NCBI GenBank assembly: GCA_018968805.1
Contig: JAGWZX010000016.1
Location: 1-9,470 of the forward strand
Length of the DNA: 9,470 bases
Source of the DNA: Patescibacteria group bacterium
Lineage (GTDB): Bacteria; Patescibacteriota; Minisyncoccia; Phycocordibacterales; SIBU01
Direction: 5' to 3'
Shown here in pieces: positions 1 through 6,303 of this stretch (position 1 is its first letter; the number at the start of each line of letters is the position of its first letter). The notes below the pieces were generated by a model. The model saw nothing but the letters and a program-made list of their open reading frames with translations, was not told where the DNA came from and made no database searches. Made by a program: the position numbers and the translations under genes.

Positions 1-1
1 C

Positions 2-457
2 ATGCTTCTTCCGGACGCGCTTGAGCATTTTTTTCGGATTGTCGGCGGCTATCTCAAAAAGATCGGATCCCACCCCGTCCGGTTCGCTTATATCGCGGTC
101 GCAGTCCTCGTCCTTTTCCAGTTCATCGAGCTCTTTACGGTGTCAAAACTGTTTTCTTCCGACAGCGATCTCAAGGCGGCGGCGTATCTGAACGACCATT
201 TTCAGAGCGGTTCGATCGCGGTCTTCAACGCTCCGGTGGTTTCCGATTTTCTCGTGAATCAAAATTCCTACCTCATCCTTGATCTCACCGGCATGCCGCC
301 GGTCGGACAAAATCCGCTTTTTTTGAAAGTTCTTCCGGACGCGGTGGTGTCGTATCCCGGCCAAAAATTCTTAGCGGCCGGACAGGCGGTTCTTATGAAA
401 AATTACGCCAAGGTTGGCACGATAGAGGGGTACCAGATTTATAAACGCATCCGATGA
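2..457 (+). CDS. C-terminal part of a membrane glycosyltransferase-like protein (5' partial)
   Basis: The reading frame is open at the window's left edge, so this is the tail of a longer protein; the ATG at position 2 is probably internal. About 151 residues are visible. A basic stretch (KK near 19-20) leads into one clear transmembrane helix at about residues 28-47, followed by a soluble tail of about 100 residues. The tail has the pattern seen after the last helix of GT-C enzymes of the PMT/ArnT (GT39) type: a 'DLKAAAYLNDHF' segment, then a hydrophobic strand, ending in 'GTIEGYQIYKRIR'. Such enzymes transfer sugars from polyprenyl-phosphate donors at the membrane. The catalytic N-terminal part lies outside the window, so the assignment rests on tail pattern and context only; another polytopic membrane protein is possible. 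The stop overlaps the next gene as ATGA, implying co-transcription. Confidence 0.55.
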   Translation: MLLPDALEHFFRIVGGYLKKIGSHPVRFAYIAVAVLVLFQFIELFTVSKLFSSDSDLKAAAYLNDHFQSGSIAVFNAPVVSDFLVNQNSYLILDLTGMPPVGQNPLFLKVLPDAVVSYPGQKFLAAGQAVLMKNYAKVGTIEGYQIYKRIR

Positions 458-1545
458 CCGACGCACCGCTGACGATCTGCTACTTCGGGATATACCCGCC
501 GGTCGCGCCGCGCGACAGAATCTATCTCGATGGTTTGAAGCGCCGCGGCATCCGCGTCAGTCTCTGTGTTGACGGGAGCAAGGGATTGCGAAAGTTTTGG
601 CGGATTGCGGCGGAACACCGCGCTCTTCTCGGACAATACGATCTTCTGTGGGTCGGCTACTCGAGTTCTATTCTCGTGCCTCTCGCGCGGCTTCTCTCCG
701 GGAAAAAGATCGTATATAACGCTCTCAACTCGTGGTATGAAACCGCGATTATCGATCGGGCGATGTACCGGCCTTTCTCGGCGCGGGCGATTTTCGTCTG
801 GCTCGTGGATTTTTTCGCGTTCCATGCGGCAAATCTTTCGTTGCTCGAGAGCGAGGAGCAGAAGAAATTCATCGCGAAGACGTTTCGGGTTTCGCCGGAA
901 AAGCTTGTCGTTGTTTATACCGGAGCCGACGAAACGGTTTTTCATCCAGACCCGTCTGTCGCCAAAAACAAGACATTCACCGTGATTTTCCGCGGCATGT
1001 TCCTGCCGGCGACCGGCGCGGAGTTTGTCATTGAAGCGGCGCGTTTGTTAAAAAACGAAGACATCAACTTTCGTTTAATCGGTTGGGGCGAGCCGTTGCA
1101 GGGTAAAATTCAAAAAATGATCGCCGATTACAACCTTTCCAGAGTTTATCTCACTACCGTTTTCATGCCCGCCGACGAATTGCGCCGCACCATGCTTTCC
1201 GCCCATGTCATGCTTGGCGCGTTCGGTAATAACGAACGCCTTGAACGCACCATTCAGCACAAGACCTTCGAGGCGCTGGCGCTCGGCATGCCTTACATTA
1301 CGCGCGATTCGGAAAGCAATCGCGAGCTTTTGACCGACGGCGTTAACGTCCGGTTCGTGCCGCCGGCAGACCCTAAGGCCTTGGCCACGGCGGTTTTGGA
1401 GCTTAAGGACAATCCGGCGCTCCGCGCCGCGCTTTCGGCCGGCGCTCGCGCGCTCTATGAAAGCAAATTAAAAAACGATTTGCTTGCCGGAGAAGTTTAC
1501 AAACATTGCCTCCGTCTAACCAACCGATTCATTTCTCGGCAATGA
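454..1545 (+). CDS. GT4-type glycosyltransferase (GT-B fold)
   Basis: The 363-residue protein fits a complete GT-B enzyme that moves a sugar from a nucleotide donor to a growing glycan at the cytoplasmic membrane face. The N-terminal Rossmann domain begins with 'LTICYFGIYPP' and carries 'YDLLWVGYSSSILVPLARLL' (62-81) and 'NSWYETAIIDR' (92-102), a pattern I know from a GT4 subgroup. The C-terminal donor domain starts near 176 ('VIFRGMFLPATGAEFVIEAA'), has 'RLIGWGE' at 207-213 and ends its core with 'HKTFEALALGMP' (269-280) and 'NRELL' (289-293). E273 is in place, but an exact E-x7-E pair is not seen. The start overlaps the preceding stop (ATGA, 454-457) with no Shine-Dalgarno, suggesting coupled translation. 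The 3' end overlaps the converging methyltransferase gene by 17 bp. Donor and acceptor sugars cannot be read from sequence. Confidence 0.9.
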   Translation: MTDAPLTICYFGIYPPVAPRDRIYLDGLKRRGIRVSLCVDGSKGLRKFWRIAAEHRALLGQYDLLWVGYSSSILVPLARLLSGKKIVYNALNSWYETAIIDRAMYRPFSARAIFVWLVDFFAFHAANLSLLESEEQKKFIAKTFRVSPEKLVVVYTGADETVFHPDPSVAKNKTFTVIFRGMFLPATGAEFVIEAARLLKNEDINFRLIGWGEPLQGKIQKMIADYNLSRVYLTTVFMPADELRRTMLSAHVMLGAFGNNERLERTIQHKTFEALALGMPYITRDSESNRELLTDGVNVRFVPPADPKALATAVLELKDNPALRAALSAGARALYESKLKNDLLAGEVYKHCLRLTNRFISRQ

Positions 1546-2197
1546 CGACGAGGTTTCCGGAGAACATAAGTTTGTCGTCAAGACCCCATGTTTTGGCGAT
1601 GATTTTTTGGCCGAACCGGATGAGAAGATTGCGGTTGACGAATTTAGGTTTTACGGTGGCGCGGCTGAAGCCGGCATTACCTAAAAGCTCGCGCGCCAAG
1701 CGCGCCGTGAACGCGAATTCGTGGGTGATATCCGAAAAGAAAGTGGCAACGCCGTGGAGACTCTCGCCGTTTGGCACTTCGGCCAAAAGAATGCCGCCGT
1801 CTTTAAGTTTCGCCATGATCAGTTTCAGACATTCCAGGACGCGCTCTTTGGGGATATGCTCAAGAATATTGAAAGCAGTGATGATATCGAATGTCCGATC
1901 AGATTTTTTTGAGAGATAATCCCAGAGATTTCCTTCATGAACGTTTGGCAAATTGAAATGCATTCGGGCGTATTCCACGGCCGCGGCCGAAACATCCACG
2001 CCTTCAGAGTTGGCGTAGCCGAGTTTGCGGCAGGTGTCAAGGAACAATCCCGGACCGCAAGCGATATCCAAAATCGCCGCGGTGCGGTCTTTCGGGAAAA
2101 AAGGTTTAATGTATTCATCTCGGTATTCGCCGAATCGGCGTTCGGCTAAAGTCGCGGCTGGTGCGACAAACAAGGCGTCATAAATGTTTTCAGTCAT
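1529..2197 (-). CDS. Class I SAM-dependent methyltransferase
   Basis: This 222-residue protein is the last gene of the minus-strand operon. It shows the class I Rossmann methyltransferase motifs: motif I 'ILDIACGPG' (42-50), an acidic ribose-binding D68 in 'GVDVS', 'FDIITAFNILEHIP' (103-116) as the motif II region, and 'GGILLAEVPNG' (134-144) as motif III. The later segment 'DITHEFAFT' (156-164) followed by 'LLGNAGF' (171-177) is common in methyltransferases of polysaccharide clusters. Substrate is unknown; context suggests O- or N-methylation of a sugar or of the glycan end. Its ATG lies 8 bases inside the end of the upstream GT4 gene and has no Shine-Dalgarno, so translational coupling is likely. 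Its last 17 bp are antisense to the end of the converging + strand glycosyltransferase. It could instead methylate a lipid or other metabolite, but the neighbours make a sugar substrate more likely. Confidence 0.88.
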   Translation of the reverse strand: MTENIYDALFVAPAATLAERRFGEYRDEYIKPFFPKDRTAAILDIACGPGLFLDTCRKLGYANSEGVDVSAAAVEYARMHFNLPNVHEGNLWDYLSKKSDRTFDIITAFNILEHIPKERVLECLKLIMAKLKDGGILLAEVPNGESLHGVATFFSDITHEFAFTARLARELLGNAGFSRATVKPKFVNRNLLIRFGQKIIAKTWGLDDKLMFSGNLVVIAEK

Positions 2198-3407
2198 GAT
2201 TTTGAGCGATGCTTTTAAAGACCGCCAGATACCGGTGCGCCGTTTTCTCCCAAGAAAAATCGGCCGAAGCCGCTTGGCCTAGTGTTCCCCGGCACCGGCG
2301 TGCTTCCCGGTCGCGCCAGAGCGAAAGGATTTTTTCTGCGAGGTCAGCCGTGTCGTTTCGCTTGAACAAGACGAGCGCGTCGCCGCCGTTCAATTCAACG
2401 TTTGGGGGAATGTCCGAAGCGATGACCGGACAGCCGGACACCATCGCTTCCATGATCGGCAGACTGTTTGATTCGTGAAGCGACGGCATCGCAAGCATTG
2501 TGGCAGAGCGGTAAATTTTAGGCAAGTCGCTGAAATTGACATTGCCGATAAATTGGACTTGTTTTTCAAAACGATTGGTGGCCACGAATTGATGAAGCGG
2601 TTTTGAGCCGGATCGTTCGCTTCCGGTGAGGACCAAGGGTACGACGACGCCTTTATCGCGCAGTTGGCGAACCGCTTCAAGCAAAACGATATGATTTTTG
2701 TGCGGCCAGTGCTGGGCCGGATAGAAGACGAATTGTTCCGGCAAAGAATATTTTTGCCGGGTTTCGGCTAGAGTCTCCGGCGAAAAAGTTTCTCTGAAGA
2801 TTTGGTCCACGCCGTCTCCGATGACGATCACTTTTTCCTCCGGGCAGTGGAAATAATTGATGAAATCGCGGCGCATGAACGCCGATGACGCTTGAATGCG
2901 CGCCGCCTGCCTGACCGTCTCCGAGTAAGCGGCGGCGCGCCGCCGCCGTTCGGCGGGCGAGAAAAATTCGGGAAAGTGGACGTGTTGGATATCATGGAGA
3001 CTGACCACCGCGTTAGTCTGGAGACCAAGCGGTGAGAGAATAGTGGAAGGTACGTACAAAATATCAAGACCGAGCGAATCAATTTCTTTTATGGTTCCTG
3101 CTTGAATGAGCGCGTCAAATGCGCCATAGAAATTGCGAAGACCGGGCCTGATTAACAAGCGGTTGCGCGAAGCCAGAAGCAGGCGCCGGAAGAGTCCGTC
3201 GGAAAGCGACCGCAGTTCTCTGACTGTGAAATTTTTGGCGGAAGCGGCGAGCGCGGAGAAAAATTCGCGGTCTCTTCCATTTGTGATAATCAGATAATCA
3301 TTGACGCTGTCCGCCGCCATGAATCCTTTGATCAGACTCAAAGTGTAAGAAGTAACGCCGCCGGCGGCGCGCGGAGCGATGTTATAAACGGCGATTCCTA
3401 TTTTCAT
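2190..3407 (-). CDS. GT4-type glycosyltransferase (mannosyltransferase-like)
   Basis: I chose the ATG at 3407 over an upstream in-frame ATG at 3512: 'MKIGIAVYNIAPRAAGGV' is the canonical first strand and glycine loop of GT-B enzymes, the start forms an ATGA overlap with the aminotransferase stop, and an AGGAG (3411-3415) precedes it, although only 3 bases away. The product is then 405 residues. 'SLHDIQHVHFPEFFSPAER' (136-154) is typical of GT4 mannosyl- and rhamnosyltransferase-like proteins. The donor domain holds 'WPHKNHIVLLEAV' (234-246) and an exact E-x7-E, E312 and E320, in 'HESNSLPIMEAM', followed by 'SGCPVIASDIP'. These glutamates normally contact the donor sugar nucleotide. Position between an aminotransferase and a methyltransferase suggests that it attaches the amino sugar made by this operon. 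Donor identity is inferred only. Confidence 0.92.
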   Translation of the reverse strand: MKIGIAVYNIAPRAAGGVTSYTLSLIKGFMAADSVNDYLIITNGRDREFFSALAASAKNFTVRELRSLSDGLFRRLLLASRNRLLIRPGLRNFYGAFDALIQAGTIKEIDSLGLDILYVPSTILSPLGLQTNAVVSLHDIQHVHFPEFFSPAERRRRAAAYSETVRQAARIQASSAFMRRDFINYFHCPEEKVIVIGDGVDQIFRETFSPETLAETRQKYSLPEQFVFYPAQHWPHKNHIVLLEAVRQLRDKGVVVPLVLTGSERSGSKPLHQFVATNRFEKQVQFIGNVNFSDLPKIYRSATMLAMPSLHESNSLPIMEAMVSGCPVIASDIPPNVELNGGDALVLFKRNDTADLAEKILSLWRDREARRCRGTLGQAASADFSWEKTAHRYLAVFKSIAQNHD

Positions 3408-4498
3408 AAACTCCTGATGACGCGGGATATGTATTTTATGTCGTAGGAGGAGAGTTTGGTTGATGACGGCAGGGTGATGCCGCGATAAGAAAAGTCCTTG
3501 GCCACCGGCCACGAACCTTTATAATCCCGATAAGGCGGCAAATCGGTAATCGGGTAAAAAGCGACGCGAGTGTCAATACCGTGTTTGGCCAAGAGCGCGA
3601 CTAATTCATCCCGCTTGACCGGTGCGTTGTCCTTGAGAAAAACCGTGAACATCCAGTAACTGCTCTCGGCGTATGGTTTTTCGGCCGGAAGGGCAAGCCA
3701 GGGAACGTTTTGAAGGAACTCCTTATAAAGAGCGGCGTTTTTCCGCTTGATGAGAAGCAGTTTATCAATCCGGCCGAGCTGAGCGAGACCCAGGGCGGCT
3801 TGGAGGTTGGTCATTCGGTAATTAAAGCCGATGACGCTATGCCAGTATTTTCGGTTGGCGTCCATGCCGTGGTCGCGCAGGAGGCGGATACGTTCGTTCA
3901 GCTTTGGGTCATCAGTCAGGCACATGCCGCCTTCGCCGGTGGTGATGAGTTTGTTGCCGTAAAAACTGAAACAACTTATCGCGCCGAACGAACCGCAGGG
4001 TTTGCCTTTGTATCGCGCGCCATGGGCTTCGGCGGCGTCTTCAATGACCGCGAGGCCGCGCCGGCCGGCCGCTTCCATTATCTTATCCATGTCGGCCGGG
4101 TGGCCGTAAAGATGCGGCACGATAACGGCCTTGGTTCGTTCGGTCACGGCGGCGTCAATTTTGGCCGGGTCAAGATTGAAAGTTTCCGGTTCCACGTCCG
4201 CGAATACCGGCCGAGCGCCACTGTAGCGAACGGCATTGGCGACCGACACGAAAGTCAAATCGGGCACGATTACTTCGTCGCCCGCGCCGGTTTCCAGCGC
4301 GGCAAGCGCGAGGTGCAGTGCGGCGGTGCCGTTCGTAACGGCCGCGCCGAACCGCCTGCCGCAGTAGCCGGCGAATTGTTGTTCAAACTTGGCGACAAAA
4401 GGGCCGGCCGAGGAAACCATGCCGCTTTTGACGGCGCTCGCCACCAAGCGCATCTCAGTCTTTCCGATATTCGGTTCGGAGACGGGGATTTTTTTCAT
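3404..4498 (-). CDS. per: DegT/DnrJ/EryC1/StrS sugar aminotransferase, GDP-perosamine synthase-like
   Basis: This 364-residue PLP enzyme belongs to the sugar-nucleotide aminotransferase family and is full length. The Schiff-base lysine is K183 in 'SFYGNKLITTGEGG' (178-191); D154 in 'VIEDAAEAHGA' (151-161) should bind the pyridine nitrogen. 'GNK..TTGEGG' together with 'AEAHG' is the pattern I associate with GDP-perosamine synthases (Per/RfbE), which transfer an amino group from glutamate to GDP-4-keto-6-deoxymannose. LegC/PseC-type enzymes usually read TTGGGG, and ArnB- or DesV-like ones differ around the lysine. Other expected signatures are 'TNGTAALHLAL' (55-65), 'VPHLYGHPADM' (127-137), 'RDHGMD' (208-213) and 'FNYRMTNLQAALGLAQL' (225-241). 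Both ends overlap neighbours by ATGA, so it lies inside a tight operon. No sugar 4,6-dehydratase is in the window, so the precise substrate (GDP-, dTDP- or UDP-linked) is not proven. Confidence 0.9.
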   Translation of the reverse strand: MKKIPVSEPNIGKTEMRLVASAVKSGMVSSAGPFVAKFEQQFAGYCGRRFGAAVTNGTAALHLALAALETGAGDEVIVPDLTFVSVANAVRYSGARPVFADVEPETFNLDPAKIDAAVTERTKAVIVPHLYGHPADMDKIMEAAGRRGLAVIEDAAEAHGARYKGKPCGSFGAISCFSFYGNKLITTGEGGMCLTDDPKLNERIRLLRDHGMDANRKYWHSVIGFNYRMTNLQAALGLAQLGRIDKLLLIKRKNAALYKEFLQNVPWLALPAEKPYAESSYWMFTVFLKDNAPVKRDELVALLAKHGIDTRVAFYPITDLPPYRDYKGSWPVAKDFSYRGITLPSSTKLSSYDIKYISRVIRSL

Positions 4499-5145
4499 TG
4501 CATTTTTCGGTAAATGAGAATCAATTTGTGGGTCTGGGAAAATTTTTTCCAGAAGACGAATCGCAGGGGAATTTTTTTAAAAGTGTAGCCGACGCGCGCT
4601 TTCTTTTCCAGCCGCCACTTGGAGGCGGGGAAAAGCGACATAACAGATTTACCGTCTCGCTCCGATAAGAATTTCGGTCCGATAGCCAGAGCGATGAAGA
4701 TCACAGAATTTGGCGCCGCGAGCCGAGCCGCGACATTTTGGACGAGCGCGCGATAATCTTTCTGGTAGTAAAGCACTTCGTTAAGAAGAACCAAGTCAAA
4801 GGTCCGATTGATGCTTTCGAGCGCATCATTAATATCGGCGGCGATCAGACGGTTGAACACGCCGGCGGTTTCCGCTTTGGCGACAGCCTTCGGGGAAATA
4901 TCAACACCGAAAACAATTTCGGGTTTGCGATTGCCTATTAAGGCGGCCATGAATTCGCCGCCGCCGCAACCGAGGTCGATGATTGAGCTGGCCGATACGG
5001 CGTACGGCTCAATGATTTCAATTTTCTTTTTGACAATGATGTTGCCGGCTTTGAAGTTCCAAGGATTATCACACTGCTTCCAGACCTCGTCAAAATACTT
5101 TCGCAAGTGCGCCTTCTCAAGGCCTATTTGATCACGGTCAATCAC
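4495..5145 (-). CDS. Class I SAM-dependent methyltransferase, NodS-like
   Basis: This 216-residue protein is first in the minus-strand operon. The start is GTG at 5145: an in-frame TAA lies a few codons upstream (within the putative -10 box), and no other good start precedes the conserved region. 'HLRKYFDEVWKQCDNPWNF' (13-31) resembles the N-terminus of NodS-type N-methyltransferases, which methylate an amino-sugar nitrogen on Nod factors. Motif I is 'IIDLGCGGGEF' (55-65), the acidic residue after strand 2 is D82 in 'GVDIS', and 'FDLVLLNEVLYY' (116-127) is the motif II region. It overlaps the aminotransferase by ATGA (4495-4498). An N-methyltransferase acting on the 4-amino sugar made next door is an attractive inference, but O-methylation is equally possible from sequence alone. 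No Shine-Dalgarno is seen before the start; see the promoter at 5145-5180. Confidence 0.87.
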   Translation of the reverse strand: MIDRDQIGLEKAHLRKYFDEVWKQCDNPWNFKAGNIIVKKKIEIIEPYAVSASSIIDLGCGGGEFMAALIGNRKPEIVFGVDISPKAVAKAETAGVFNRLIAADINDALESINRTFDLVLLNEVLYYQKDYRALVQNVAARLAAPNSVIFIALAIGPKFLSERDGKSVMSLFPASKWRLEKKARVGYTFKKIPLRFVFWKKFSQTHKLILIYRKMQ

Positions 5146-5180
5146 AAGGGGATTTTACCTCATTCTCCGGTTAATCACAA
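5145..5180 (-). promoter_or_regulatory. Putative sigma70-type promoter of the minus-strand operon, probably leaderless
   Basis: On the minus strand, TTGTGA (5180-5175; 4 of 6 matches to TTGACA) is followed by an exact 17-base spacer and TAAAAT (5157-5152; 5 of 6 matches to TATAAT). Six bases then separate the -10 box from the G of the GTG start at 5145, so the usual start-site distance places +1 on the first base of the start codon. No Shine-Dalgarno precedes the GTG. Together these suggest a leaderless transcript. No mapping data are available. Confidence 0.5.
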
Positions 5181-5207
5181 TCGTTTGCCGTGCTATCATG
5201 ATGCGTG
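5171..5207 (+). promoter_or_regulatory. Putative extended -10 promoter of the plus-strand glycosyltransferase pair
   Basis: TGCTATCAT (5191-5199) is a TGn-extended -10 box (TATCAT, 5 of 6). The -35 position at a 17-base spacer (5171-5176, TTAATC) is weak, which is common for extended -10 promoters. The predicted start site is near 5206, within two bases of the ATG at 5208. With no Shine-Dalgarno, the transcript would be leaderless or nearly so. It lies back to back with the minus-strand promoter in the same 62-bp gap. Confidence 0.4.
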
Positions 5208-6293
5208 ATGAACAGCGAAAGACGCCCCATCAAGGTGCTGTATTTATTTGCCGGCGAGCGGAAAAAGCCGATGGAAGAGTGGCGTTCCGGCCGGATGCCG
5301 GATACCCACCTTATCGGGTTCAATCATCTTGCCGAATACGGGGTTCGGGCCTCATATATCGAGAATGGGTTCGTTAACCGGATCCGGCGCCGGAACTACA
5401 ATCTGACCAATCTTTTTTTACTGCCGTCCGTTTTTCGGTATGATGTCGTCTTTTCCGGCGCTTCGCTCTTTCTGCCTTTTGTCGCTAAAGCGGTGCTCGG
5501 TTTGCGGCGCCCCAAGTTTGTCTGGTATAACACCTTTTTTACGAACGCCATCAAGCGCAATCGTACTCGGCGGTTCAGGCTGTGGGCTATACGCAAAACC
5601 ATCGCTTCGCTCGACGCAATTGTTTGTCCTTCCACGGCCCAGCGGGAATTTTTGATCAAAGAAGGTTTTGACGCGCGCAAGATTTTTTTCGTACCGAATG
5701 GCGTGGACGCGGAATTTATTGATAAAGTTTCGGCGGCGCGGCCAGAGGCCGCGCCGCCACCGCCCCCTTTCATCCTCTCCGTCGGCAAGGACATGGGCCG
5801 CGATTACAAAACTCTTTTTGCGGCCGTTGCGGATCTGCCGGTGCAAGTCAGAGTGGCGGCTCTGCCGCGCAATTTGAAAAACGCCGGGCCGGCGCCTCTC
5901 AATGTTAAAGCTGAGGGCTTTGTGCCTTTTGGCCGTTTAGCCGAGTTATACGAGGAAGCGCGTTTTGTGGTAATTTCCACCAAGAGCGAAAATCACCTCG
6001 ACGCTTCCGATTGTTCCGGCCAGTACGTCCTTTTGGATGCCATGAGCGCCGGCAAAGCCGTTATCGCGAGCGAACGCGCCACGCTTGCGGATTATGTTTC
6101 AAACGGCAAGGAAGGATTAATCGTGCCTCCGGAAAATTCTTCCGCGTTGAGAACGGCGATCAAAGATCTTTTGGATCATCCGGACAAAACGGATTTTCTT
6201 GGAAAAGCCGGTCGGGAAAAAGTCGTTGAAAATTTTACTACCACGCGTCTGGCCCGTGATCTGGCCGACATTTTCAAAAAAGTCGTCAGTTAA
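5208..6293 (+). CDS. GT4-like glycosyltransferase with unusual donor motif
   Basis: The protein is 361 residues from the ATG at 5208; GTG at 5205 is the only other option because an in-frame TGA lies at 5199-5201. The N-domain opens with 'VLYLFAGERKK' and carries 'DAIVCPSTAQREFLIKEGF' (136-154) and 'FFVPNGVDAEF' (160-170), both standard GT-B features. A Pro/Ala linker (176-187, with five prolines at 183-187) joins it to the C-domain starting 'FILSVGKDMGRDYKTLF' (188-204). The donor site reads 'SGQYVLLDAMSAGKAVIASE' (270-289). The usual E-x7-E is replaced: the second glutamate position is aspartate (LLDAM) and no glutamate is found at the first. 'SGQ..LL.AM' is seen in some GT4 lineages, so the gene may still be active. 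A perfect 12-bp hairpin lies at the linker codons. The next gene follows after 10 bases, so the two probably form one operon. Confidence 0.87.
   Translation: MNSERRPIKVLYLFAGERKKPMEEWRSGRMPDTHLIGFNHLAEYGVRASYIENGFVNRIRRRNYNLTNLFLLPSVFRYDVVFSGASLFLPFVAKAVLGLRRPKFVWYNTFFTNAIKRNRTRRFRLWAIRKTIASLDAIVCPSTAQREFLIKEGFDARKIFFVPNGVDAEFIDKVSAARPEAAPPPPPFILSVGKDMGRDYKTLFAAVADLPVQVRVAALPRNLKNAGPAPLNVKAEGFVPFGRLAELYEEARFVVISTKSENHLDASDCSGQYVLLDAMSAGKAVIASERATLADYVSNGKEGLIVPPENSSALRTAIKDLLDHPDKTDFLGKAGREKVVENFTTTRLARDLADIFKKVVS
5732..5758. repeat. Perfect 12-bp GC hairpin inside coding sequence
   Basis: Arms GGCGGCGCGGCC (5732-5743) and GGCCGCGCCGCC (5747-5758) are exact inverse complements around a 3-base AGA loop. 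It falls in codons 175-184 of the glycosyltransferase, the linker between its two Rossmann domains, just before a run of five proline codons. No U-tract follows, so it is not an intrinsic terminator. Ala/Arg/Pro codons in GC-rich DNA may explain it. Confidence 0.85.
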
Positions 6294-6303
6294 TGATTAT
6301 GTT

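Noticed and set aside
439..945. 168-codon minus-strand frame opposite the first GT4 gene
   Set aside because: Arg/Glu-rich translation with no domain pattern; a shadow of the real gene.
2738..2760. 8-bp inverted repeat CCGGCAAA / TTTGCCGG with a 7-base loop
   Set aside because: Lies mid-gene, has no following U-tract on either strand, and stems of this length with larger loops are within chance expectation.
2929..2956. GC palindromes (18-bp at 2929-2946, then 14-base hairpin at 2943-2956)
   Set aside because: They encode Arg-Arg-Arg-Arg-Ala-Ala-Ala in a GT4 gene; repeated CGN and GCN codons explain them.
3356..3369. 14-bp palindrome CGCCGCCGGCGGCG
   Set aside because: It encodes the conserved Ala-Ala-Gly-Gly loop of a GT-B enzyme, so protein constraint is a sufficient explanation.
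3407..3512. N-terminal extension of the GT4 gene (start at 3512)
   Set aside because: The extra 35 residues lie within the aminotransferase gene, are unlike a GT-B N-terminus, and the ATGA overlap start at 3407 fits the operon pattern.
3710..4513. Long open frame (267 codons) on the plus strand opposite the aminotransferase gene
   Set aside because: It is antisense to a full-length, clearly conserved enzyme, lacks any recognisable motif, and is expected from GC-rich codons in the opposite frame.
6199..6303. N-terminal extension of the second tandem GT4 gene
   Set aside because: It overlaps the end of the preceding gene in another frame; the conserved domain begins at 6304.
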